Both the position numbers and the translations under genes were made by a program. DNA of 64,000 nucleotides, from assembly GCF_009857535.1 (NCBI RefSeq), contig NZ_WWCS01000003.1:310001-374000 (forward strand), written 5' to 3'. Shown here piece by piece: positions 27,201 to 34,845 of this stretch. The stretch comes from Duganella margarita (GTDB lineage Bacteria > Pseudomonadota > Gammaproteobacteria > Burkholderiales > Burkholderiaceae_D). Positions within the stretch are counted from its first letter, which is position 1, and each line of letters starts with the position of its first letter. The notes beneath the pieces were generated by a model. The model saw only the letters and a list, made by a program, of their open reading frames with translations. It was not told the origin of the DNA and did not search any database.

Positions 27201-29896
27201 CCTGGGTGGCCGACGGCGCCGACTGGTGGTTCGCCGCCACCGACAACGACCGCATCGATCTGCTGCCGGAGAAGAAGCGCTACGAGCCTGGCGAGACGGC
27301 CAGCTTCCAGGTGCGCATGCCATTCCGCGAGGCGACTGCGCTGGTGACGGTGGAACGCGAAGGCGTGATCGATACGTATATTCGTCCGCTCAGCGGCAGT
27401 GAGCCGGTGTTTACCATTCCGGTCAAGAAGTCATATGCGCCGAATGTCTACGTCTCCGCGCTGGTGGTGCGCGGACGCGTGAACAGCGTGCAGCCGACGG
27501 CGCTGGTCGATCTGGGCAAGCCGGCCTACAAGCTGGGGATCGCGCCGCTGCGCGTGGGCTGGTCGGCCAATGAGCTGAAGGTGCAGGTCACGGCGGACAA
27601 GCCGGTGTACAAGGTGCGCGACAAGGCCACGGTGGCGGTCAAGGTCACGCTGCCGGATGGCTCGGCGCCGCCGGCCGGAGCGGAGGTGGCGCTGGCCGCG
27701 GTCGATGTCGGCCTGCTGGAGCTGATGCCCAACACCAGCTGGGATCTGCTGGAAACCATGATGGGCCAGCGCAGCCTGCAAGTGACCACGGCCACCGCGC
27801 AGATGCAGGTGGTCGGCAAGCGCCACTTCGGCCGCAAGGCGGTGCCGGCCGGCGGTGGCGGCGGCAAGGGCGCGGGACGGGAGCTGTTCGACACGCTGCT
27901 GTTCTGGAAGGCGCGCGTGACGCTCGATGCAAACGGCGAAGCCACGGTGCAGGTGCCGATCAACGATTCGCTGACGGCGTTCCGCATCGTCGCCATCGCC
28001 AGTGCGCAGGCGGATTTGTTCGGCACCGGCCGCACGGAGGTGCGCAGTTCGCAGGATCTGATTCTGCTTTCAGGACTGCCGGCGCTGGTGCGCGAGGGCG
28101 ATCGCTTGCGCGCCGGTTTCACGCTGCGCAATACCACCGACGCTGCGGTGAGCGCCACACTGAAAGCCAGCGCCGGCGGCAAGGCGCTGTCGCCGCAATC
28201 GGTGTCGCTGGAGCCGGGGCAGGCGCGCGAGATTGGCTGGGACGTGCAGGTGCCGGCCGGCATCAGCACGCTGGACTGGGATGTCAGCGCGGCAGTGGAG
28301 GGCGGCGGCGCGGCATCGACGGACCACATCAAGATCAAGCAGAAGGTGGTGCCGGCGGTGCCGGTGACGGTAATGCAGGCCACCTTGCTGCAACTGGACC
28401 GCAAGCTGTCGATGCAGGTGGCGTTACCGGACGACGCGGTGCCGGGACGCGGCGGCGTGCAGGTGCAGTACAGCCCATCGCTGGGCGGCGACCTGCCGGG
28501 CGTGCAGGAGTACATGAAGAAGTATCCTTACCGCTGCTTCGAGCAGGTCGCCTCGCGTTCGATCGCGCTGCATGACAAGTCGATGTGGCAGTCGGCCATC
28601 GACACGCTGCCGGCGCATCTGGACAGCGATGGTCTGGTCAAGTATTTCGCCACCATGTATCAAGGCAGCGATACGCTGACGGCGTATGTGCTGTCGGCGG
28701 CAGCGGAAGCGGGCTATGTGATTCCAGATGGTCTGCGCGGACAAATGGAGTCGGGCCTGCTGGCGTTCGTGCAGGGCAAAGTGGTGCGTTACTCGGCCTT
28801 GCCGACGGCCGATCTGGCGGTGCGCAAGATCGCCGCGCTGGAAGCGTTGTCGCGCTCGCGGCCGACGCAGGCGGGCGACCTGGAGTCGTTCACGGTGCAG
28901 CCTAACTTGTGGCCGACGTCCGCAGTCCTCGATTGGTACCAGATCCTGCAACGCTCGAAGGAGCTGCCGCAGCGTGCGCAGCGCCTGAAAGAGGCGGAGC
29001 AGATCCTGCGTTCGCGCCTCAACCTGCAAGGCACGACGATGACCTTCTCCACCGAGCGCACCGACGACTGGTGGTGGCTGATGTCTTCCGCCGACGGCAA
29101 TGCCAACCGGCTGTTGCTGGTCATGGCCGACAATCCGGCGTGGAAGGATGATATCGGCCGGCTGGCGCGCGGTGCGCTGGGACGGCAACAGAAAGGCCGT
29201 TGGGGCACGACGGTGGCGAATGCCTGGGGCGTGCTGGCGGTCGACAAGTTCTCGCGCCTGTTCGAGAAGGACAAGGTCACCGGTACCGCCGGCGCCACGC
29301 TGGCCAACGCCAGCAAGAGCATCGCCTTCGGCGGCGAGCCGGCCGGTGGCACGGTGATGCTGCCTTGGCCGCGTGGCGGCAGTGGTCAGCTGGCGCTGGA
29401 ACATGCGGGCGCCGGCAAGCCATGGGCCACGGTGCAGACTTTATCGGCCGTGCCGCTCAAGGCGCCGCTGTCGAGCGGCTACCGCATCGCCAAGACCATC
29501 ACGCCGGTTGAGCAGAAGGTCAAGGGCGTATGGTCGCGTGGCGATGTCTATCGCGTGCATCTGGATCTGGAAGCGCAGTCGGATATGACCTGGGTGGTGG
29601 TGGACGATCCGATCCCGGCCAGCGCCACGGTGCTGGGTTCCGGCCTGGGCGGCGATTCGAAGATCATGCGCAGCGGCGAGGCCAATACCGGCTGGGCCTA
29701 TCCGGCCTTCCAGGAGCGCACGTTTGAGGGCTACCGCGCGTTCTACGAGTTTGTCCCGAAAGGCAAATGGAGCGTGGAGTACACTGTGCGTCTGAATAAT
29801 CCGGGCCAGTTCAACCTGCCGCCAACTCGTGTCGAGGCGATGTACAGCCCCGAGATGTTTGGCGCTTCGCCTAATGCCGCCATTACCGTGAAATGA
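24212..29896 (+). CDS. Bacterial alpha-2-macroglobulin (large periplasmic protease trap)
   Basis: The 1894-residue product has a signal peptide (cleavage near LAVLA-DTS, residue 22-23) but no lipobox cysteine in the usual place. MG-like beta domains follow, then an alpha-2-macroglobulin domain around residue 1200-1300. The thioester CFEQ is at C1442-Q1445 inside YPYRCFEQVASRS, followed by an alpha-helical toroid region and a receptor-binding-like end. An acidic insertion (GEGEGEDGAVAG, near residue 815) and a Gly-rich loop (PAGGGGGKGAG, near 1212) are notable. The pairing with pbpC, by an ATGA overlap, is the classic yfhM-pbpC arrangement. The proteins are thought to trap invading proteases and repair peptidoglycan. 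Confidence 0.93.
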   Translation: MRLLSRIIALAALSSLPLAVLADTSVTAFSPSGTVKGVRQAAARFSGQMVSLGDMRLGDPFTVDCPQEGKGRWIDGQNWSYDFVRDLPGGVACRFTLKDDVRDIDGKPLTGDRQFSFDTGGPAVVEAAPRDGSGAIDEQQIFVLGLDAPAKDETITAHAWCQAEGINEKIGVRLLQGAERQRVLEMRKSFTERYLSLYFKARGVVWRATAKVNNQKLDKLPIVVLQCQRPLPADANVSLVWGAGIAADSGIVTTQEQKLAFNTRPDFKARFSCDRLAADGACIPFLPMRVQFSAPVPRADALAVKITGPGGKVFKPVLSKEEEQAEYLQWLNIKGPFPESARLTLSMPLKLKDDAGRLLVNQASFPMTVRTDAQPPLVKFPARFGIIEAKGDKLLPVTVRNVEARLAGSKVDGAALRVNDGAVSSEQQDQQVIAWLKRMGTSYSWQPQEQWGASLGKQLLDPKAGKVERFAMPKPNGGRAMEVVGVPLRKPGFYVVELASPKLGQGLGVGNKAYVSAAALVTNMVAHFKHGAESSVVWVTSLDKGQPVPQAQVAVRDFEGNLLWQGMTDAGGLAHIRKELPTSRKAQDGRYFVSARLGADMTFTLSDWDRGIETWRFNLPGGYGGADNVIATTVFDRMLLRAGETVHMKHFLRRHVEQGIVQASKEQDGTLHIMHEGSQQQYDVPVKWSANGSADSTWTIPADAKQGWYQLMLSGRTAGRFRVEQFRVPTMKALLQGPKTPAIQASSVALDIQLGYLSGGGAGDAPVQLRTVVQDKGVSFADYPDFSFSNGDVKVGAEKNAGTFDDDEGMYEGEGEGEDGAVAGPANIKTRNLTLDKAGGARVTLDQLPEAQTPKELMAEMTFQDANGETLSAATQIALWPSSYVIGIQPDGWVASKDGLKFTVAVLDLQGKPVADAPVAVDFFQRLSYSHRRRLIGGFYAYENSSEIKALGAACEGRTDTKGLLICKVKAPASGNLILRAKTQDGQQRTAIAHRETWVADGADWWFAATDNDRIDLLPEKKRYEPGETASFQVRMPFREATALVTVEREGVIDTYIRPLSGSEPVFTIPVKKSYAPNVYVSALVVRGRVNSVQPTALVDLGKPAYKLGIAPLRVGWSANELKVQVTADKPVYKVRDKATVAVKVTLPDGSAPPAGAEVALAAVDVGLLELMPNTSWDLLETMMGQRSLQVTTATAQMQVVGKRHFGRKAVPAGGGGGKGAGRELFDTLLFWKARVTLDANGEATVQVPINDSLTAFRIVAIASAQADLFGTGRTEVRSSQDLILLSGLPALVREGDRLRAGFTLRNTTDAAVSATLKASAGGKALSPQSVSLEPGQAREIGWDVQVPAGISTLDWDVSAAVEGGGAASTDHIKIKQKVVPAVPVTVMQATLLQLDRKLSMQVALPDDAVPGRGGVQVQYSPSLGGDLPGVQEYMKKYPYRCFEQVASRSIALHDKSMWQSAIDTLPAHLDSDGLVKYFATMYQGSDTLTAYVLSAAAEAGYVIPDGLRGQMESGLLAFVQGKVVRYSALPTADLAVRKIAALEALSRSRPTQAGDLESFTVQPNLWPTSAVLDWYQILQRSKELPQRAQRLKEAEQILRSRLNLQGTTMTFSTERTDDWWWLMSSADGNANRLLLVMADNPAWKDDIGRLARGALGRQQKGRWGTTVANAWGVLAVDKFSRLFEKDKVTGTAGATLANASKSIAFGGEPAGGTVMLPWPRGGSGQLALEHAGAGKPWATVQTLSAVPLKAPLSSGYRIAKTITPVEQKVKGVWSRGDVYRVHLDLEAQSDMTWVVVDDPIPASATVLGSGLGGDSKIMRSGEANTGWAYPAFQERTFEGYRAFYEFVPKGKWSVEYTVRLNNPGQFNLPPTRVEAMYSPEMFGASPNAAITVK

Positions 29897-31992
29897 AGCT
29901 GATCGTTTTTACCCTTGCGCTGGCGCTGGCCGGCGCCGTTCACGCCGCGCCGACATTTGACGAGGTGCGCAAGGCGTATCGCTCTTCGGATGCGGAACTG
30001 CTGGACCGGCACGGCGAGGCGATCCAGTCGCTGCGCATCGACATGACGGTGCGGCGCCTGCCGTGGGTGGCGCTGAACGATATTTCGCCGGCGCTGCCGG
30101 CGGCAGTGCTGCAGGCGGAGGACCAGCGTTTCTACCAGCACGATGGCGTGGACTGGAACGCGGCGGCCAAGGCGGCGTGGGATAACCTGTTCCGCACGCG
30201 TCCGCGCGGCGCCTCGACCATCACCATGCAGCTGGCAGCCTTGCTCGATCCGGCCTTGCAGCCAGCTGCCAAGGGCCGCAGTTGGGGTCAGAAGTGGGAT
30301 CAGGTGAAGGCGGCGCGCGAACTCGATACGCAGTGGACCAAGCAGCAGATTATGGAAGCGTATCTGAACATGGTGTCGTATCGCGGCGAGCTGCAAGGCG
30401 TTGGCGCGGCGGCGCGCGGTATGTTCGGCAAGGCGCCTTCCGGACTGGATTTGAGCGAGTCGGTGATTCTGGCCAGCCTGCTGCGCGGCCCGGCGGCGGG
30501 GCAGAAGGTGGTATCGCAGCGGGCCTGTGCGCTGGCGCTGGAGCTCCGCTTGCCGTCGACCTGTAGCGAGATCCAGCTACGGATTGTGGTGGCGATGAGC
30601 CGTCCGCAGCTGGCGGCCAATCTGCCGCCGGCGCCGCAGGTGGCGCAGCAGCTGCTGACGCGCAGCGGGCAAGCGGTGCGCAGCACGCTGGATGCGGGCT
30701 TGCAGCGCTACGCGCAGAATGTGCTGCGCCAGCAGTTGGCCGCGCTCCAGGGGCGCAATGTCAACGACGGTGCGGTGGTGGTGCTGGATAACGCCAGCGG
30801 CGAGATTCTGGCCTATGTCGGCAATGCCGGCGGCGGCGAGGTGGATGGCGTGGCGGCGCTGCGCCAGGCCGGGTCGACGCTCAAGCCGTTCCTGTACGAG
30901 CTGGCGCTGGAACGCAAGCAATTGACGGCGGCGTCGCTGATGGACGATACGGCGATCGATATCTCGACGCCGGGTGGCATGTACATCCCGCAGAACTACG
31001 ACAAGAATTTTAAAGGCTACGTCAGCGTGCGCACCAGCCTTGCCAGTTCGCTCAACGTGCCGGCCGTGCGCACGCTGGTGATGACGGGCATGGAGCGTTT
31101 TCACGAACGCCTGCGCGAGGTGGGCTTGAGCAGTTTGACGCGGCCGGCCGAGTACTACGGCTATTCGCTGGCGCTGGGATCTGCCGAGGTGTCGCTGCTG
31201 GAGCTGAGCAATGCCTATCGCACGCTGGCCAACGGCGGGATGTATGGCGCGGTGACGCTGGCGCCGCAAGCCACCGCCGCATCACGCCGCGTGCTCGATG
31301 CGCGCGCCAGTTTCATCGTCAGCGACATCCTGGCTGACCGTGCGGCGCGCAGCATCACTTTCGGCCTGAAGAACGAACTGGCGACCACCTTCTGGGCCGC
31401 CGTCAAAACCGGTACCAGCAAGGACATGCGCGACAACTGGTGTGTGGGCTATACCGACAAATACACGGTAGGCGTCTGGGTCGGTAATTTTGACGGCCAA
31501 TCGATGTGGGACGTGTCCGGCGTCAGCGGCGCCGCGCCGGTGTGGCGTGACGTGATGGATTACCTGCATCGCGGTCAGGGCAGCCGCGCACCCAAGCCGC
31601 CGGCCGGTGTGGTGCGCCAGCAGATCGCCTATCAACCGGCGCTGGAAGCTGCGCGCAACGAATGGTTCATCGCCGGCACCGAGAGCCCGGTGATCGCACT
31701 GGTTCAGGATTTGCATCGCGCACCGAAAATCCTGTATCCAGGCGAAGCCGCCATCATCGCGCTCGATCCTGATATCCCGGACGCCATCCAGCGCGTATTC
31801 TTCCAGGCGCAGGGCGGGCAGGACCTGAGCTGGCAGCTGGACGGCGAGCCGCTAGGCCAGGCCGCCAGCAGCTACAGCTGGCGCCCCACGCCCGGCCAGC
31901 ACCAGCTGGCGCTGGTCGACGCCAACGCAAAACCGATCGCCACCACCCGCTTCCAGGTGCGCGGCGCCGACGATGCCAAGCGGCAAGAGTGA
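29893..31992 (+). CDS. pbpC: Penicillin-binding protein 1C
   Basis: A 699-residue bifunctional PBP. A hydrophobic N-terminal segment is followed by a GT51 transglycosylase domain (catalytic E76 in AEDQRFYQHDGVDW, and GASTITMQLA). The transpeptidase domain has SxxK at S328 (AGSTLKPF), SxN at S386 (SSLN) and KTG at K505 (KTGTSKD). A C-terminal PBP1C domain (residues about 610-690, with W-Q-L-D-G-E near the end) completes it. The first segment resembles a cleavable signal (ALAGAVHAA) more than a typical anchor. The start overlaps the upstream stop, so translation is coupled with the macroglobulin gene. Confidence 0.95.
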   Translation: MKLIVFTLALALAGAVHAAPTFDEVRKAYRSSDAELLDRHGEAIQSLRIDMTVRRLPWVALNDISPALPAAVLQAEDQRFYQHDGVDWNAAAKAAWDNLFRTRPRGASTITMQLAALLDPALQPAAKGRSWGQKWDQVKAARELDTQWTKQQIMEAYLNMVSYRGELQGVGAAARGMFGKAPSGLDLSESVILASLLRGPAAGQKVVSQRACALALELRLPSTCSEIQLRIVVAMSRPQLAANLPPAPQVAQQLLTRSGQAVRSTLDAGLQRYAQNVLRQQLAALQGRNVNDGAVVVLDNASGEILAYVGNAGGGEVDGVAALRQAGSTLKPFLYELALERKQLTAASLMDDTAIDISTPGGMYIPQNYDKNFKGYVSVRTSLASSLNVPAVRTLVMTGMERFHERLREVGLSSLTRPAEYYGYSLALGSAEVSLLELSNAYRTLANGGMYGAVTLAPQATAASRRVLDARASFIVSDILADRAARSITFGLKNELATTFWAAVKTGTSKDMRDNWCVGYTDKYTVGVWVGNFDGQSMWDVSGVSGAAPVWRDVMDYLHRGQGSRAPKPPAGVVRQQIAYQPALEAARNEWFIAGTESPVIALVQDLHRAPKILYPGEAAIIALDPDIPDAIQRVFFQAQGGQDLSWQLDGEPLGQAASSYSWRPTPGQHQLALVDANAKPIATTRFQVRGADDAKRQE

Positions 31993-32016
31993 CTATAACC
32001 GCATCGCGACTATACT

Positions 32017-32151
32017 ATGATTGTGTCCTTCAAATGTCGGGATACAGCAGCGTTAGCCAAGGGCGCGAGGGTGCGACGATTTGCCAGCTTTGAAGATGTT
32101 GCGCGTCGGATATTGTGGGCAGTCGATGTCGAGATCGCCGACTACCATTAA
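32017..32151 (+). pseudogene. higB: HigB-type toxin with in-frame internal deletion (44 codons left)
   Basis: An open frame of 44 residues starts MIVSFKCRDTAALAKG and continues RVRRFASFEDVARR, like the N-terminus of HigB/RelE-family toxins. It then jumps directly to ILWAVDVEIADYH and stops; the DVEIxDYH end is the usual HigB C-terminus. Full-length relatives have about 92 residues, so about 45-50 central residues, including the catalytic and RNA-binding part, are missing while the frame is kept. The HigA antitoxin gene follows after 16 bases with a strong ribosome binding site. The short peptide may still be made, and could bind HigA or mRNA poorly; toxicity is not expected. Confidence 0.7.
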
Positions 32152-32167
32152 AGGAAGGAGCGATCAC

Positions 32168-32494
32168 ATGCCAAAGCGCAAATTGTTAAAGCCAGTGACT
32201 GCGGGAGAGCTTCTGCTGGAGGAGTTTATTAAGCCCATGGGTATTAGCAGATATCGCCTGGCAATGGATATCGGTGTACCACCCACGCGTATCAATGAAA
32301 TCGTGGCCGGACGGCGCACAGTGAGCGCGGATACTGACCTGCGGCTTTGCCGTTATCTTGGCCTATCTAACGGCTACTGGCTACGCGCGCAAGTCGCGCA
32401 CGATATTGAGGTCGCCGAGCGCCAACTGCGGGCCGAACTAAACGAGATCACGCCCTGGGCGCAGCGGAGTGAGTTTTTAGTCAGTGGCGCCTGA
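32168..32494 (+). CDS. higA: HigA-family antitoxin / addiction-module regulator
   Basis: A 108-residue XRE-type protein from ATG 32168, preceded by GGAAGGAG at 7 bases; an upstream in-frame extension overlaps the HigB remnant and is rejected. The HigA pattern is clear: TAGELLLEEFIKPMGISRYR, helix-turn-helix LAMDIGVPPTRINEIVAGRR, SADTDLRLCRYLGLSNGYWL and a C-terminal charged helix. HigA binds and neutralises HigB and represses the operon. With HigB gutted, it survives as an apparent orphan regulator or antitoxin. Its 3' end overlaps the convergent phosphatase gene by 18 bases. Confidence 0.92.
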   Translation: MPKRKLLKPVTAGELLLEEFIKPMGISRYRLAMDIGVPPTRINEIVAGRRTVSADTDLRLCRYLGLSNGYWLRAQVAHDIEVAERQLRAELNEITPWAQRSEFLVSGA

Positions 32495-33346
32495 TGCGTT
32501 GAGTCCAGGGATTAAGATAGGTAGCCGCAGGCGCGTTACGACGGGGAAGTGGTCGGACGGATAGCGCGCTTCCATCGAATCGGTTAGCACCGCGTAGCGC
32601 AGCACCTGCCACTGCTGGCTGAGAAAGACGTAGTCGATGCGCTCCTGCGCCGGCTTGCTGATATCGAAGTCGTTGAATGTCTCCAGCGGTCCGTAGGCGG
32701 GCGTCTGGCTGATGGCCCTGGCGTCGCGCAGGGCGGCGCTGATGGTGGCCACAACCTCGCTGTCCGGTGTGCTATTGAAATCACCCAGCACGATCAGCGG
32801 CATTTTGCCTGCCAGCGTGCGGCTGCGCTCCACCAGCAGGCGGGCCGATTCGCGCCGCGCCACCACGCCTTCGTGGTCGAAATGCGCATTCAACACCACA
32901 AACACCTGGCCGCTCGGCTTGTCGCGCAACTTTGCCCAGGTCACGAGGCGTTTGCAGCAACGGGCGTCCCAGCCCATGGAGGGTTTGTCGGGCGTGGCGC
33001 TGAGCCAGAAATCACCATGGTCCTCCAGTGCAAAACGCTCGCGCCGGTAAAAAATGGCCGAGTGCTCGCCGGCCTGCTTGCCGTCGTCGCGGCCGACGCC
33101 GACGCGCGCATATTCGTTCAGGGTATCGAGGTCGGCCAACTGGTTTTCCAGTCCCTCCTGCGTGCCCCACAGGTCGAAGCCGTGGTAACGCACCAGCGCC
33201 CGCATGGCATCGCGGCGGTCCGGCCAGACATTTTTGCCGTCTTTCGGATTGTCGTAGCGGAGGTTGTAGGTGGCGACGTTGAAGTCGACCTGGGCGAAAG
33301 CGAATGGGGTGAGCAGCAGAAGCAGGAGCAGGACGAAGCGGCGCAT
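32477..33346 (-). CDS. Secreted endonuclease/exonuclease/phosphatase-family protein
   Basis: A 289-residue protein with a signal peptide (MRRFVLLLLLLLTPFAFA-QVD). It has the EEP fold motifs in order: FNVATYNLRYDN, LWGTQEGL (metal-binding Glu), LNAHFDHEG, VLGDFNSTPDS (D-x-N) and the final SDHFPV. The family includes DNase I, inositol phosphatases and sphingomyelinases; the exact substrate is not predictable. It is transcribed towards higA and is separated from the YccA gene by a terminator. Confidence 0.88.
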   Translation of the reverse strand: MRRFVLLLLLLLTPFAFAQVDFNVATYNLRYDNPKDGKNVWPDRRDAMRALVRYHGFDLWGTQEGLENQLADLDTLNEYARVGVGRDDGKQAGEHSAIFYRRERFALEDHGDFWLSATPDKPSMGWDARCCKRLVTWAKLRDKPSGQVFVVLNAHFDHEGVVARRESARLLVERSRTLAGKMPLIVLGDFNSTPDSEVVATISAALRDARAISQTPAYGPLETFNDFDISKPAQERIDYVFLSQQWQVLRYAVLTDSMEARYPSDHFPVVTRLRLPILIPGLNASGATD

Positions 33347-33372
33347 GGAACTCCTGTCAAAAAAAGGGCGAT

Positions 33373-33398
33373 AAAAAAGCCGGCGCGAGGCCGGCTTT
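33373..33398 (-). terminator. Intrinsic terminator for the YccA gene
   Basis: Read on the minus strand: AGCCGGC, loop of five, GCCGGCT, then a run of T (minus-strand order 33396-33390, 33389-33385, 33384-33378, then T at 33378-33373). It sits 18 bases past the yccA stop. A-runs on the other side make it bidirectional in principle. Confidence 0.8.
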
Positions 33399-33415
33399 CT
33401 GGGAATGCTTAACGC

Positions 33416-34096
33416 TTAGTTGCGGTTGCCGCCGAAGATGCCCAGCAGCGACAGCAGGTTGGCGAAGATGTTGTACACGTCCAGGTAGATACTCAGCGTG
33501 GCGCGGATGTAGTTGGTCTCGCCGCCGTTGACGATCTGCTGCACGTCATACAGGATGTAGGCCGAGAAGATCGCAATGGCCACCACCGAGATCACGATTG
33601 CCAGTGCCGGGATGTGCAGGAAGATGTTGGCCAGCGACGCCAGAATCAGGATCACCACGCCGGCGAACAGCCACGTGCCCATGCCCGAGAAGTCGCGCTT
33701 CGACACCGTGGCGATCGACGCCAGCGTGGCAAACACCGCCGCCGTACCGCCAAATGCGGTGGCGATCAGGAAGCCGCCGTTCGAGTAGCCCAGGATGCGC
33801 GACAGCAGTGGGGTCAGCCACAGGCCCATGAAGAAGGTGAAGCCCAGCAGCAGGGCGACGCCGACGCCGGAATCCTTGTTCTTTTCAATCCCCCAGATGA
33901 AGCCGAAGGCGACCGCCAGGAACGCCAGCGCCATCAGGCCGCCGCCCAGCGGCAGGTGCAGGGACACGCCGATGACCGCGCCAAAGATGGTTGGCACCAT
34001 CGACAGGGCCAGCAGCCAGTAGGTATTGCGCAGCACGTTGTGCTGCACCAGGCGACGGCTTCCCGCCAGGTCGTAGGTGTTTTGCATGTTGTTCAT
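33416..34096 (-). CDS. Bax inhibitor-1/YccA-family membrane protein
   Basis: The start at 34096 (226 residues, MNNMQNTYDLAGSRR) is chosen because GGAGGG lies six bases upstream; that ribosome binding site overlaps an earlier ATG at 34108. The product has seven predicted membrane segments (for example TYWLLALSMVPTIFGAVIGV and LGLWLTPLLSRILG) and ends YNIFANLLSLLGIFGGNRN, typical of the BI-1/YccA family. In E. coli YccA interacts with the protease FtsH. FtsH-linked hflK/hflC genes lie further along in this window, but no direct link is implied. Confidence 0.93.
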   Translation of the reverse strand: MNNMQNTYDLAGSRRLVQHNVLRNTYWLLALSMVPTIFGAVIGVSLHLPLGGGLMALAFLAVAFGFIWGIEKNKDSGVGVALLLGFTFFMGLWLTPLLSRILGYSNGGFLIATAFGGTAAVFATLASIATVSKRDFSGMGTWLFAGVVILILASLANIFLHIPALAIVISVVAIAIFSAYILYDVQQIVNGGETNYIRATLSIYLDVYNIFANLLSLLGIFGGNRN

Positions 34097-34369
34097 AGTG
34101 CCCTCCATTAAAGGATGAAAGTTTACCGCTTTGATAAAAGCATAGCACGTCAGGGTCGGGAAATCCTTAAAACCTGCCAGAATTGCACTTAAATCGGGCT
34201 TAATCTGTCTTCATGGCCGTTTCCCAGCACCAAAAACGGGCAAATAGTAGCCGTATTGCAAGCTTATCTACGTCCATGTTTCGGCATATGGGGTGTTCTA
34301 TGGTAAAATCAAAGGTTGATTGGATTATCAATTTCGTTTTAAACCTTTCTTTTTATTGGAGTTTTTCAA

Positions 34370-34777
34370 ATGGCAATCGAACGCACCCTGTCGATCATCA
34401 AACCAGACGCAGTTGCAAAAAACGTGATCGGCCAAATCTACAGCCGCTTCGAGAACGCTGGCCTGAAGATCGTCGCTGCGCAAATGAAGCAGCTGTCGCG
34501 TGAAGAGGCTGAAGGTTTCTACGCTGCGCACAAAGAGCGCGGCTTCTTCAAAGATCTGGTGGACTTCATGGTTTCGGGTCCAGTCATGATCCAGGCACTG
34601 GAAGGCGAAAACGCCGTCCTGAAAAACCGCGAACTGATGGGCGCAACCGATCCTAAGAAGGCTGACAAAGGCACCATCCGTGCTGATTTCGCTGACTCGA
34701 TCGACGCCAACGCCGTTCACGGCTCGGACGCTGTTGAAGCTGCCCAAGTTGAAATCGCTTACTTCTTCGGTAAGTAA
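34370..34777 (+). CDS. ndk: Nucleoside-diphosphate kinase
   Basis: The 135-residue enzyme balances NTP pools through a phosphohistidine. It starts [18 protein letters not shown] and contains the catalytic His in NAVHGSD near residue 119. It is slightly shorter than the 141-143 residues common in proteobacteria, the tail ending EIAYFFGK. The 273 bases before it (34097-34369) hold its leader and a GGAG ribosome binding site; no other gene is seen there. It begins the long conserved operon that runs towards purA. Confidence 0.95.
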   Translation: MAIERTLSIIKPDAVAKNVIGQIYSRFENAGLKIVAAQMKQLSREEAEGFYAAHKERGFFKDLVDFMVSGPVMIQALEGENAVLKNRELMGATDPKKADKGTIRADFADSIDANAVHGSDAVEAAQVEIAYFFGK

Positions 34778-34791
34778 TTTGATGTAATTCT

Positions 34792-34826
34792 GCTTCCGCG
34801 CCTCGCGCGGAAGCGGTATCTTTTTT
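34792..34826 (+). terminator. Hairpin with late U-tract after ndk
   Basis: GCTTCCGCGC (34792-34801) pairs perfectly with GCGCGGAAGC (34805-34814) around a three-base loop. A run of six T begins seven bases after the stem. The stem is strong but the gap to the T-run is longer than ideal, so termination may be partial and let rlmN be co-transcribed. Confidence 0.6.
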
Positions 34827-34845
34827 GTACTGTTTTGAACCTTAA

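Noticed and set aside
24212..29896. The alpha-2-macroglobulin as a novel giant surface protein
   Set aside because: The CFEQ thioester and coupling to pbpC place it in the known yfhM-like family.
32081..32167. Upstream extension of HigA
   Set aside because: It runs through the HigB remnant in another frame, while a strong ribosome binding site lies before 32168.
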